This document shows, piece after piece, positions 15,733-24,212 of a stretch of 64,000 nucleotides of DNA. The stretch's first letter is position 1. Every line of letters begins with the position of its first letter. Made by a program: the position numbers and the translations under genes. Origin of the DNA: Candidatus Electronema sp. (GTDB lineage Bacteria > Desulfobacterota > Desulfobulbia > Desulfobulbales > Desulfobulbaceae); contig JAPEVH010000063.1 in the NCBI GenBank assembly GCA_026645415.1, positions 1 to 64,000 on the forward strand, given 5' to 3'. The notes beneath the pieces are model-generated. The model did no database searches. It saw only the letters and a list, made by a program, of their open reading frames with translations, and was not told the origin of the DNA.

Positions 15733-15768
15733 TGTACATTTGACAAAATGTACATCGCTAGGTAAACT
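15733..15768 (+). promoter_or_regulatory. Promoter with overlapping palindromic operator for the RelE-type TA operon
   Basis: TGTACAT (15733-15739) and ATGTACA (15748-15754) are perfect inverted arms around TTGACAAA. The -35 box TTGACA (15740-15745) lies exactly between the arms, and TAAACT (15763-15768) after a 17-base spacer is a plausible -10. A repressor bound to the palindrome would block RNA polymerase, as expected for TA autoregulation. Confidence 0.65.
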
Positions 15769-15806
15769 GCTTGCATGACCCAAAAAAATCTATCAAGGAG
15801 GCGGTT

Positions 15807-16064
15807 ATGCAGGCAGAAGCTAAAAAACGGTTGGTCATTGAGTTGGATAAACAAGAACACAGGGCGATTAAGGCCAAGGCTTTGTTGTTGGGTGTTTCCA
15901 TGAAGGAATATGTTTTACGGAAACTGCGTGGCCAAGAGGATGATGCTGTCCCGGATGACCTGACCGCTGTCCTTGCTGATGCTCTTAATGAGGTAAAAGC
16001 CTGCAAAGAAGGCAGCATAAAGGAGCAGCCGGAAACTGCGCGGGCTTTTTTTGAGAAACTGTGA
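15807..16064 (+). CDS. Antitoxin of RelE-type module, 85 aa
   Basis: Small protein with an N-terminal LVIELDKQEHRAIKAKALLL, then GVSMKEYVLRKL, which looks like the beta-strand and two helices of a ribbon-helix-helix antitoxin. An acidic middle and a FFEKL tail would contact the toxin. The ATG at 15807 has AAGGAGGCGGTT before it, which decides the start over the in-frame ATG at 15771. The stop overlaps the GTG start of the toxin (GTGA). A promoter/operator lies upstream. Confidence 0.82.
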   Translation: MQAEAKKRLVIELDKQEHRAIKAKALLLGVSMKEYVLRKLRGQEDDAVPDDLTAVLADALNEVKACKEGSIKEQPETARAFFEKL

Positions 16065-16411
16065 ACGATTCCTATGTACATACTACTGTCAATACCACTG
16101 CGACCTTTCGCAAGGCTGTCCGCAGACTGCTAAAATCATATCCGAACTTGAAGCAGGATTTCCTGCCGCTGCTGGAACAGCTTGAACTTGGTCAACTGCC
16201 AGGTGCTTCTGTTCCCGGTTTTGCGGGAAACATCTGGAAGGTACGTCTTGCATCCTCAGATCAGCGCAAAGGCAAGAGCGGCGGTTTCAGGTTGATTTAT
16301 TTTGCCGATGAGCAGAAGCAGGAGATATGGCTGCTGACACTCTACGCGAAATCAGGGCAGACGGATATCCGCGCAAACGAAATTCGCAAAATTCTTGACT
16401 CGCTGCCCTGA
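16061..16411 (+). CDS. RelE/HigB-type toxin, 116 aa
   Basis: Predicted ribosome-dependent mRNA interferase. It shows the fold signature of the RelE/ParE superfamily: an N-terminal helix with TFRKAVRRLLKSYPNL, a core strand IWKVRLASSDQRKGKSGGFR, then LIYFADEQKQEIWLLTLYAK and a C-terminal basic helix (SGQTDIRANEIRKIL). The gene uses a GTG start overlapping the antitoxin stop. It sits between acrA and acrB, so it was probably inserted into the efflux operon. Whether it is RelE or ParE in action cannot be told. Confidence 0.8.
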   Translation: MNDSYVHTTVNTTATFRKAVRRLLKSYPNLKQDFLPLLEQLELGQLPGASVPGFAGNIWKVRLASSDQRKGKSGGFRLIYFADEQKQEIWLLTLYAKSGQTDIRANEIRKILDSLP

Positions 16412-16704
16412 TATCCAGAGACACTCTGGGATTGTTCAAGGGCGGTTTGAGAATGTGGGGAAGAGAAAAACTGCTCGCTTGATCCGCTGAACCTATTCCA
16501 AGATACGCAGAACGTATGACGAGGATACGTTGAACTGATCTGCTGAGCCGTTCAACGGCCTCGAACATCGGTTGAATGGCCCTCAGCATTTGTTTTTCGG
16601 CGGGGAGTGGCGGCAAAAGGAACTGGCAAGCGCATTGATATTGCGCCGAAGACACTTGCAGCATACGCGGAACAGACAAAATAACGGAAAATAACCAATC
16701 CGCC
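16412..16704. other. Gene-free spacer between toxin and RAYT, with small inverted repeats
   Basis: No supported gene in these 293 bases. CGTTGAAC (16528-16535) and GTTCAACG (16550-16557) form an 8-bp hairpin, and GTTGAA/TTCAAC-like words recur at 16550-16580, the kind of hairpin that REP-associated transposases leave near their genes. A minus-strand frame contains LLPPLPAEKQMLRAIQPMF, faintly like type I specificity subunits, but this is not enough to call a gene. Confidence 0.4.
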
Positions 16705-17298
16705 ATGCCTTATAACCCGGACATCCACCGCCGTCGTTCCATTCGCCTGTGCGGGTACGATTATGCCCAGCCCGGTGCATATTTCATTACCCTTTGCACT
16801 TGGATGCAGGAATGCTTGTTCGGGGAAATCATGAATGGAGACATGCGGTTGAATGAGACAGGACGGATTGTTGTGCAGGAATGGTACAGAACTGAGCAAA
16901 TCCGGCAGAACATCGAACTGGATGTCTGGGTGGTAATGCCAAATCATTTTCACGGTATTCTCTTAATATCCGATGGTAGGGGCACGGCGCGCCGTGCCCC
17001 TACGATGGAACGATTCGCTAAACCGGTTGCTGGTTCCATCCCTACCATTGTCCGTTCCTTTAAATCCGCAGTCACCAAACATATCAACAAACTGCGCGGC
17101 ACATCCGCCGTACCGCTATGGCAGCGCAATTATTGGGAACACATCATCCGCGATGCGACAGATTTAAACCGAATTCAGGAATACATCCGTAATAACCCTG
17201 CCCGCTGGGAACAGGATGCTCTATATCCCGGCCATACAACTGGGTATAAAGCCAAACGATTAACTAATTCCAACCAAGCACCCAAAAGGAGCCACTGA
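16705..17298 (+). CDS. REP-associated tyrosine transposase (RAYT, Y1_Tnp)
   Basis: Single-strand HUH transposase of 197 residues linked to REP palindromes. It begins with the typical RRRSIRLCGYDYAQPGAYFI. The HUH motif is in VVMPNHFHGILLI, and the catalytic tyrosine is probable in RIQEYIRNNPARW after YWEHIIRDATDL. Between them, codons for DGRGTARRAPT are supplied by a perfect 28-bp palindrome. The stop overlaps the acrB start codon by one base, and the acrB ribosome binding site lies inside the RAYT 3' end, so the gene is tightly fitted into the efflux operon. It is probably immobile in the IS sense. Confidence 0.88.
   Translation: MPYNPDIHRRRSIRLCGYDYAQPGAYFITLCTWMQECLFGEIMNGDMRLNETGRIVVQEWYRTEQIRQNIELDVWVVMPNHFHGILLISDGRGTARRAPTMERFAKPVAGSIPTIVRSFKSAVTKHINKLRGTSAVPLWQRNYWEHIIRDATDLNRIQEYIRNNPARWEQDALYPGHTTGYKAKRLTNSNQAPKRSH
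16976..17003. repeat. REP-like perfect palindrome inside the RAYT gene
   Basis: 28-bp perfect palindrome beginning GTAGGGGCACGGCG at 16976 with its centre at the CGCG of 16988-16991. Similar GTAGGGGCAC palindromes are common dispersed repeats of several bacterial groups. Here it keeps the RAYT frame and adds residues GRGTARRAPT just after the HUH motif. Confidence 0.85.
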
Positions 17299-20200
17299 TG
17301 CTCTCAAAGTTTTTCCTCGACCGGCCCGTTTTTGCTTGGGTCATCGCCATTATCATTATGACCGTGGGCGCACTGGCTATCCACCAGATGCCCATTGCCC
17401 AGTATCCACCCATTGCGCCGCCCGCCATTGCTATTGATGCCTTTTTTCCAGGCGCATCTGCGGAGACCGTAGAAAACACTGTCACCCAAATCGTCGAACA
17501 GAAGATGACTGGCTTGGATGATATGATCTACCTTTCTGGCACCAGTTCCTCGTCTGGCTCGTCTCGAGTGGAGCTGACCTTTGCCGCTGGCACTGACCCT
17601 GATTTGGCTTGGGCCAAGGTGCAGAACAAGCTCCAGCTCGCTCTGGCCAGCCTGCCAGACGTGGTGCAGCGTTCCGGTGTGCAGGTGAGCAAATCCACCC
17701 GCAACTGGCTGCTCATTCCGGCCCTGATTTCCGAAGATGGGAGTATGGACAGCAACGATCTTCAGGACTATGCCCAGTCCAATCTGGAGAAAGTCCTTGC
17801 TCGTATTCCTGGGGTCGGTGAGGTGCAAGCCTTTGGCTCTCAGTATGCGATGCGGATTTGGATTAACCCAGACAAACTGACCAGCTACAGCCTGACCTTT
17901 GAAGACGTGATGGCGGCCTTGCGCGCTTATAATGTGGAGGTCTCTGCTGGGCAGCTTGGCGGCACGCCAGCAGTGGCAGGCCAGCGGCTGAATGCGCCCA
18001 TTGTTGTCCAGCATCTGTTGCAAACGCCAGAGGAATTTGCCGAAGTGCCAATCCGTATCAATCAAGACGGCTCTGCGGTGCGGATTAAAGACATTGGCCG
18101 CGCCGAGCTGGCTATTGAACGCAGTGATTCTGTGGTGCGAAGCAACGGCAGACCCGCTGCTGGTATGGCGGTGCGGCAGGCAGCCGGAGCCAATGCCCTA
18201 GCCACGGCCACGGCGATCAAGGAAAAGCTGGAGGAGATGAGCAAATTCTTCCCGCCGGGCATGAAGGTGATTTATCCTTACGACACCACGCCTTTTACCA
18301 AGGTTTCCATTCACGAGGTGATCAAGACTCTGTTTGAGGCAATCTTCTTGGTCTTTATCATCATGTATGTGTTTATGGGCAATATCCGGGCGACCATCAT
18401 TCCAACCATTGCCGTGCCTGTGGTTTTGCTCGGAACCTTTGCGGTCTTGGGCTTTTTCGGTTATTCGATCAATATGCTGACCATGTTTGCTATGGTCTTG
18501 GCTATTGGTTTGTTAGTCGATGATGCCATCGTGGTGGTGGAAAACGTGGAGCGCATCATGACCGAAGAGGGCTTGCCGCCCAAAGAGGCCACAGCCAAGT
18601 CTATGGACGAGATCACCAGTGCCCTGATCGGCATTGGTCTGGTCTTGTCAGCGGTCTTCGGGCCAATGGCCTTTTTCCCTGGCTCCACCGGTGTGCTCTA
18701 CCGCCAGTTCTCGGTCACTCTGATTGCAGCCATGCTCTTCTCGGTGGTCGTGGCGCTGATCCTGACCCCGGTGCTCTGCGCTTCCTTCCTCCGCCCGGTC
18801 AAGGCTGGGCACGCGCCCTCAGAGAATGCGATTTTCTTCATGCGTCCTTTCTTTGCGGTCTTTGAGTTCTGCTTCGGCGGAATTCGCAGCCTCTACGTGC
18901 GCTTTGTCGCCTTTTCCCTGAAGGTGAAATGTATTTTTATCATCTTCTATGTGTTGATCTTGGCGTTAGTGGGTTTCCTCTTTCAGCGTATGCCGACTTC
19001 CTATATCCCTGATGAAGATCAGGGCATGGTTTTGGTGCAGATTATGCTGCCGTCTGGTTCTACCTTAGAGCAGTCAGAACAAGTAGTAACCAAGGTGCGG
19101 AACTATTTCTTGGAACACGAGAAAGAGACGGTGAAGAATGTCATGAGCATTTCTGGCCGTAACTTTGGCGGTCAGGGCCAGAATCTGGCTATGTGCTTTG
19201 TCAAACTAAAAGACTGGGAAGAACGGCAGCGACCTGATTTGAAGGTCAAAGCAATAGCTGGACGGGCTATGGGTGCCCTGTCACAGATCAAGGAAGCGAA
19301 AATTTTTGCCTTCCCGCCGCCGCCTGTTATTGAGCTGGGCATGGCCAATGGTTTTGACTTCCAGCTTCAAGACCGAGGCGGCTTAGGACATGAAGGACTT
19401 ACTATGGCCCGCAACCAGCTTCTTGGTATGGCTGCTCAAGATCCACGCCTGATGGGAGTTCGGCCCAACGGCATGATGGACACGCCGGAATACCGAGTAG
19501 ATGTGAACTGGGATCGGGCTGGGACGCTCGGTGTGCCCCTGAGTTCCATTCACAGCACCCTTGCTACTGCTTTTGGTAGTTCGTATGTCAACGATTTTAT
19601 TCAGGCTGGTCGAGTTAAAAAGGTTTATGTTCAGGCTGATGCGCCCTACCGGAAACTGCCGCAGGATATGGAGCGACTCTACGTACGGAACACAGCAGGA
19701 AAAATGGTACCTTTTTCTGCCTTTGCCACAGGTCGCTGGAGTCTCGGCGCACCCAAGCTGGAACGGTACAATGCCTTCCCCTCCATGAATCTTCAGGGCC
19801 AGCCAGCACCGGGCTACAGTACCGGCGAAGCAATGGCGGCAATGGAGGAACTGGTTGGCAAGTTGCCGCAAGGCGTTGGCTTTGACTGGAGCGGCCTGTC
19901 GTATCAGGAGCGGATGGCCACCAAGCAAGGGCCGATTCTCTATGCTTTTTCTATCTTTGTCATTTTTCTCTGCGTGGCGGCTCTGTATGAGAGCTGGACT
20001 ATCCCGCTTGCCAACCTGCTCATGCTGCCTTTGGGCGTGTTTGGGGCGATTGTCGCTTCTTCCCTGCGCGAACTGCCCAATGATGTGTATTTCCAGATTG
20101 GCTTTCTGACTACTATGGGTTTATCAACCAAGAATGCTATTCTGATTATTCAGTTTATCAAGGAACGGATGGCCGTAGGACAGGGTCTGGTCGAGGCCAC

Positions 20201-20462
20201 TTTAGATGCAGTGAAAACTCGGTTCCGCCCGGTTATGATGACCTCCTTAGCCTTCTTCTTTGGTGTGTTGCCTTTAGCCGTTGCCAACGGCGCAGGTGCA
20301 GGCGCGATGAATGCCCTAGGCACAGCAGTCTGCGGCGGTATGTTGTCTGCTACTTTTATTGACCTTGTCTTTATTCCGCTCTTCTTTGTCTTGGTCTCGC
20401 AAATGTTTGGTGAAAAAAAGAAGAGTCAGCTTGATGCAAAAACGGAGGTGCAGTCAGCATGA
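17298..20462 (+). CDS. RND multidrug efflux transporter (AcrB/HAE1 type)
   Basis: Inner-membrane proton-drug antiporter of 1054 residues, the pump of the AcrAB-TolC-like complex. It begins MLSKFFLDRPVFAWVIA, has the N-terminal porter domain (GASAETVENTVTQIVEQKM), the proton-relay aspartates in LLVDDAIVVVENVER of TM4, and the second repeat of TM segments with LMLPLGVFGAIVA and NAILIIQF. An AAAGGAG ribosome site lies in the end of the RAYT gene. The stop overlaps the tolC-like start by four bases. Substrates cannot be predicted; the AcrR-like regulator suggests amphipathic drugs. Confidence 0.95.
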   Translation: MLSKFFLDRPVFAWVIAIIIMTVGALAIHQMPIAQYPPIAPPAIAIDAFFPGASAETVENTVTQIVEQKMTGLDDMIYLSGTSSSSGSSRVELTFAAGTDPDLAWAKVQNKLQLALASLPDVVQRSGVQVSKSTRNWLLIPALISEDGSMDSNDLQDYAQSNLEKVLARIPGVGEVQAFGSQYAMRIWINPDKLTSYSLTFEDVMAALRAYNVEVSAGQLGGTPAVAGQRLNAPIVVQHLLQTPEEFAEVPIRINQDGSAVRIKDIGRAELAIERSDSVVRSNGRPAAGMAVRQAAGANALATATAIKEKLEEMSKFFPPGMKVIYPYDTTPFTKVSIHEVIKTLFEAIFLVFIIMYVFMGNIRATIIPTIAVPVVLLGTFAVLGFFGYSINMLTMFAMVLAIGLLVDDAIVVVENVERIMTEEGLPPKEATAKSMDEITSALIGIGLVLSAVFGPMAFFPGSTGVLYRQFSVTLIAAMLFSVVVALILTPVLCASFLRPVKAGHAPSENAIFFMRPFFAVFEFCFGGIRSLYVRFVAFSLKVKCIFIIFYVLILALVGFLFQRMPTSYIPDEDQGMVLVQIMLPSGSTLEQSEQVVTKVRNYFLEHEKETVKNVMSISGRNFGGQGQNLAMCFVKLKDWEERQRPDLKVKAIAGRAMGALSQIKEAKIFAFPPPPVIELGMANGFDFQLQDRGGLGHEGLTMARNQLLGMAAQDPRLMGVRPNGMMDTPEYRVDVNWDRAGTLGVPLSSIHSTLATAFGSSYVNDFIQAGRVKKVYVQADAPYRKLPQDMERLYVRNTAGKMVPFSAFATGRWSLGAPKLERYNAFPSMNLQGQPAPGYSTGEAMAAMEELVGKLPQGVGFDWSGLSYQERMATKQGPILYAFSIFVIFLCVAALYESWTIPLANLLMLPLGVFGAIVASSLRELPNDVYFQIGFLTTMGLSTKNAILIIQFIKERMAVGQGLVEATLDAVKTRFRPVMMTSLAFFFGVLPLAVANGAGAGAMNALGTAVCGGMLSATFIDLVFIPLFFVLVSQMFGEKKKSQLDAKTEVQSA

Positions 20463-21889
20463 ATAATAAGCTATCGATATTGGCATTGGCGGCCCTGCTC
20501 TTATCCAGCGGCTGTACCTTGGCCCCTGAATATACAAAGCCGGAAAGTCCGGTACCCGCAGAATGGCCCACGGGAGATGCCTACAAAAAGCTGAAGGCAG
20601 ATGCTGTTGAGAAAGTCAAAGGAATGCCTTGGCAGGAGTTTTTTGCTGATGAAAAACTGCGCCAGCTCATCAGCACAGCGTTAAAAAACAACCGCGATCT
20701 GCGGGTTGCAGCCTTGAATGTCGAACGGGCGCGGGCTATGTATGGTGTGCAGCAGACCGGCATCTTTCCGTCTGTCACCGGCAGCGGCAGTATGGACAAG
20801 CAGCAGCTCTCTGCTGATCTGGTGGAAGCTAGTCAGCCGCAAACAACCGAAAAGTACACCCTCAAGGCAGAGATTCCCTCTTGGGAGCTTGATTTTTTTG
20901 GCCGCATCCGCAGCCTAACTGATCAGGCTCTGGAGGAATATTTGGCTACAGAAGAGGCCCGCCGCAGTGCGGAACTGACCCTGATTACCGAGTTAGCTAA
21001 AGCCTACTTGAAATTAGCGGCGGATCGGGAAAACCTGAAGCTGGCCCAAGCCACCTTGGACAGCCAACAAACTTCGTATGATCTGGTCGAAAAAAGCTAT
21101 AAAAACGGGTTAGCCACGGAGCTTGACCTCCGCCGCGCACAAACTGAGCTGGAGGCGGCAAAACGAGATATACCCCGCTTCACTCAGCTTGTGGCCCAAG
21201 ACCGGAACGCCCTTAACCTTTTGGTCGGAACGCCGACAGATGAAGCCCTCTTGCCGGATGCGTTGAGCAGCGTAACCGCACTTAAAGAGATTGCCCCCGG
21301 ACTCCCTTCAGCCATGCTGCTCAACCGGCCTGACATTACAGCGGCGGAGCATAAGCTCAAGGGAGCCTATGCCTATATCGGCGCGGCGCGGGCTTCGGTC
21401 TTTCCAAGAATATCGCTGACCGCCTCAGCAGGAACGGCCAGCGATGAGCTGACAGGGTTATTTGGTTCTGGAACCGGTATCTGGAGCTTTGCCCCACAGA
21501 TTGATGTGCCCATCTTTGACAGCCGGGTCTGGGCTGCCATGAAGGTCAGCAAGATCGACCGGGATATTCTCTTGACTAAATATGAAAAAGATATCCAAAC
21601 AGCCTTTAAAGAGGTCGCTGATGCGCTTGCAGTGCAGGGAACAATCAACGAACAGTTAGCCGCACAAAAGGCCTTAGTGGAAGCAGCGGCAGCGACATAT
21701 AATCTCTCGGATAAACGCTACAATATGGGCTTAGATGCCTATCTTAGCGTCCTTGATGCACACCGTTCTCTGTATGCCCAACAGCAGGCTTTGATTTCAC
21801 TTCGGCTGGCTTGTTTAGCCAATCAGGTGACGCTGTATGCAGTGCTGGGTGGTGGAACTGACGAAAAGATAGCTAACAATGCGAATTGA
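20459..21889 (+). CDS. Outer-membrane efflux lipoprotein (OprM/NodT family)
   Basis: Outer-membrane channel of the RND system, 476 residues. The signal ends in a lipobox (ALLLSSGC) and is followed by TLAPEYTKPESPVPAEW, typical of NodT/OprM-type factors. Two OEP repeats follow: LISTALKNNRDLRVAALNVE, then IPSWELDFFGRIR, YKNGLATELDLRRAQTELE and LLNRPDITAAEHKL. The start overlaps the acrB stop, so the pump and channel are co-translated. It faces tRNA-Ala convergently with a 28-base gap. Confidence 0.94.
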   Translation: MNNKLSILALAALLLSSGCTLAPEYTKPESPVPAEWPTGDAYKKLKADAVEKVKGMPWQEFFADEKLRQLISTALKNNRDLRVAALNVERARAMYGVQQTGIFPSVTGSGSMDKQQLSADLVEASQPQTTEKYTLKAEIPSWELDFFGRIRSLTDQALEEYLATEEARRSAELTLITELAKAYLKLAADRENLKLAQATLDSQQTSYDLVEKSYKNGLATELDLRRAQTELEAAKRDIPRFTQLVAQDRNALNLLVGTPTDEALLPDALSSVTALKEIAPGLPSAMLLNRPDITAAEHKLKGAYAYIGAARASVFPRISLTASAGTASDELTGLFGSGTGIWSFAPQIDVPIFDSRVWAAMKVSKIDRDILLTKYEKDIQTAFKEVADALAVQGTINEQLAAQKALVEAAAATYNLSDKRYNMGLDAYLSVLDAHRSLYAQQQALISLRLACLANQVTLYAVLGGGTDEKIANNAN

Positions 21890-21916
21890 AAAAACATGGT
21901 GGGAAGTTTGAAGATT

Positions 21917-21992
<76 letters not shown>

Positions 21993-22166
21993 AACGGCGG
22001 TTATATTAGCTATAATCCGCTGCCCTGTCAAGCGGGAATTATGCCTAAAAAAGGGAAAAAAGACAATTCTATCGCTCCACCGGGAAAAGAGCTTGCTTTT
22101 TTTTGGGGAGAGAGGTATGAATAAGTCCGAATTGTACGAATACAATACCTGTAAGGAGAATATATT

Positions 22167-22361
22167 ATGTCGTATAAATGTGAAATTTGTGGAAAAGGTC
22201 CTACCACTGGCAATATTGTCAGTCATGCACACAATAAAAGCCGTCGTCGTTGGCTGCCAAACCTTCAGAATGTTCGCTCCGTAAGCAGCAGCGGACGTAC
22301 TGTTCGCATTCGGGTTTGCACTCGCTGCATCCGTTCTGGTGCAGTTGTTAAACCAGCCTGA
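22167..22361 (+). CDS. rpmB: 50S ribosomal protein L28
   Basis: Ribosomal protein of 64 residues, complete. It begins MSYKCEICGKGPTTGNIVSH and keeps the NKSRRRWLPNLQNV core and CTRCIRSGAV end. The two CxxC pairs (CEIC, CTRC) mark a zinc-binding form of L28. An AAGGAGA site precedes the ATG. A hairpin and T-run end the transcript. Confidence 0.97.
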   Translation: MSYKCEICGKGPTTGNIVSHAHNKSRRRWLPNLQNVRSVSSSGRTVRIRVCTRCIRSGAVVKPA

Positions 22362-22382
22362 TTTGCCTTGAAAAGGACGCAC

Positions 22383-22418
22383 AAGGGACGCGGAGACTAA
22401 CTCTGTCGTCCCTTTTTT
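22383..22418 (+). terminator. rpmB terminator
   Basis: AAGGGACG (22383-22390) and CGTCCCTT (22407-22414) pair, with a smaller inner GAG/CTC stem, and are followed by TTTTT: a standard intrinsic terminator 20 bases after the rpmB stop. Confidence 0.85.
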
Positions 22419-22456
22419 ATTTTAGAGTTTAGAGCACGTAGGGAGGAAAAGTAGCA

Positions 22457-22708
22457 GTGGACGGTGAAGAAATTCGTTTTTTACCCTTTGAAGAAGCAAT
22501 GAAGCTCGTTGGGGCTATTCAGGAAGAAGAGGATATTGAAAATCCAGACCATCGTATTTTTATGGTCTATTCTAAGGATGATCAAGAACTTTGTTGGTTT
22601 GATTTTGATGAAGTGGTTAGGGAAGTGCAGCCAGAAGTAGGTGATCAAGGCCGTGAACAGGTGACGGAATATATTCTCCACCGCATTCCAGATTGGATAC
22701 TTGATTGA
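22457..22708 (+). CDS. Small acidic hypothetical protein, 83 aa
   Basis: Begins with GTG after a GGGAGGAAAAG ribosome site. The product is acidic and soluble with no membrane segment. It reads FEEAMKLVGAIQEEEDIE, MVYSKDDQELCWFDFDEVV and EYILHRIPDW, which looks like one small alpha/beta domain. I do not recognise a family. It follows rpmB across a terminator and precedes convergent nhaA. The 180 bases after it hold only two short hairpins (CAACGT/ACGTTG near 22714 and ATATGTC/GACATAT at 22864-22883). Confidence 0.65.
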   Translation: MDGEEIRFLPFEEAMKLVGAIQEEEDIENPDHRIFMVYSKDDQELCWFDFDEVVREVQPEVGDQGREQVTEYILHRIPDWILD

Positions 22709-22889
22709 TAGTAGCACAACGTGATACGTTGTTAATACGAATTAGGGGTTAAACAATCCATTATTCCTGTATGATAAGCCGGTTAAGTATAACCTTCACC
22801 GACTTGATCCTAGGAAGAAGAAATGGATTGGTAGGAACGTCTTATAACGCTGTTTTTGTACATATATGTCGGCCCAGACATATAATGAA

Positions 22890-24050
22890 TTATGCACTCT
22901 CGCGGTTTAAAGATAAACGGAGGAGTGCAAAGCCGACTATACCGGAAAGCAGCGAGCCAGCAATAATACCGATTCGTTCATCAAATGGCTGCTCACCCTG
23001 AAAGGCTAAGGAGCCAATAAAGAGGCTCATAGTAAAACCAATGCCGCAGAGGGCGCAGACTCCGTAGAGACTAAGCCAAGTCACGCCCTTGGGAAGTTGA
23101 GCCAAGCCAAACTTGACCGCTAGTAAACAGACTGCAAAAACTCCAGCCTGCTTGCCGATGAAAAGCCCAAGTGCTACACCGACTGGTACGCTGTGTAATA
23201 CCTGATCTATACCCATGCCGCGCAGGTCAAGACCAGAGTTAGCAAAGGCAAAAAGCGGCAGAATGATAAAAGCGACAAAGGAATGCAGGCTATGTTCTAG
23301 GCTTTTGAGTGGCGAAGTTTCAGATTCGCTTTTGCCCTTTAGGGGAATAAACATTGCCAACACTACACCAGCAATGGTGGCATGAATCCCAGATTTTAAG
23401 GTTGCCAGCCAGAGAAGCAAGCCAACTGCAATATACGGCATTTTGGCCGTTACATGGAAGCGATTGAGAATAGCCAAGGCAATTACACAGACTCCAGCAG
23501 CGACTAAGGCTAGGACAGAAATTTTGGCCGTATAGAAAAAGGCAATAATCAGCACTGCACCTAAATCATCAAAAATGGCCAGCGAGGTCAGGAAGACCTT
23601 GAGGGCATTTGGTATTTTTGGGCCAAGCAAAGTCAGCACCCCCAAGGCAAAAGCAATGTCCGTAGCTGTGGGAATAGCCCAACCACGCATGGCTGCGGCA
23701 TCGCCACTGTTAAGCAGGGCGTAAAGAATAGCTGGAAAAAACATTCCGCCAGCGGCTCCAACAATTGGCAGCATGACTTTTTTTCGGTCTGACAGCTCAC
23801 CTTCGAGAAATTCTCTTTTTAATTCCAAGCCCACTAAGAAGAAAAAGACTGCCATTGGTCCATCATTGATCCAGGTTGTCACGGAAAGACCAAGAATCTC
23901 TGCGGAAAAAAAGCCTGCGTACCAAATGGACACAAAGCTGTTGGCACTGATGATGGCTAGCACCATTGCCAGCATGAGCAGAATGCCACCTGCGGCCTCC
24001 ATTTTCAGAAATTCAGCAATAATATTATTGCTAGATGCGTTTTTTGTCAT
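22890..24050 (-). CDS. nhaA: Na+/H+ antiporter NhaA
   Basis: Inner-membrane sodium-proton antiporter, 386 residues with about 12 hydrophobic helices. NhaA hallmarks are present: WINDGPMAVFFFLVGLELKRE, WAIPTATDIAFALGVL, and the paired aspartates in LAIFDDLGAVLIIAFFYT that bind sodium. GGAGGAACGC before the ATG gives the start. It suits a marine or saline sediment habitat. It lies downstream of the NACHT-FGE gene in the same direction but with a 160-base gap, so it is probably transcribed independently. Confidence 0.96.
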   Translation of the reverse strand: MTKNASSNNIIAEFLKMEAAGGILLMLAMVLAIISANSFVSIWYAGFFSAEILGLSVTTWINDGPMAVFFFLVGLELKREFLEGELSDRKKVMLPIVGAAGGMFFPAILYALLNSGDAAAMRGWAIPTATDIAFALGVLTLLGPKIPNALKVFLTSLAIFDDLGAVLIIAFFYTAKISVLALVAAGVCVIALAILNRFHVTAKMPYIAVGLLLWLATLKSGIHATIAGVVLAMFIPLKGKSESETSPLKSLEHSLHSFVAFIILPLFAFANSGLDLRGMGIDQVLHSVPVGVALGLFIGKQAGVFAVCLLAVKFGLAQLPKGVTWLSLYGVCALCGIGFTMSLFIGSLAFQGEQPFDERIGIIAGSLLSGIVGFALLRLSLNRESA

Positions 24051-24212
24051 GCGTTCCTCCTTGTTTATGCCTAGGGCTGCGACGACTCAGAGAGATTGAA
24101 GTCGCCACTGTTCAGTGGTGCATAGATGGTAGCATCTAGTGAAGACAATTGCAAATAAAGAGGGGAACCGTTAAGCAAGCCGCAAGAGAAGATTGAACAG
24201 GAATGTTTGAAT

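Noticed and set aside
16287-16706. Minus-strand frame with LPPLPAEKQMLRAIQPMF resembling a type I restriction specificity subunit
   Set aside because: Only a short stretch is similar, the frame lacks a ribosome site and most of it overlaps the toxin gene.
22709-22889. Small RNA or riboswitch before nhaA
   Set aside because: Only two short hairpins without a conserved motif are visible, and the region lies after, not before, the nhaA stop.
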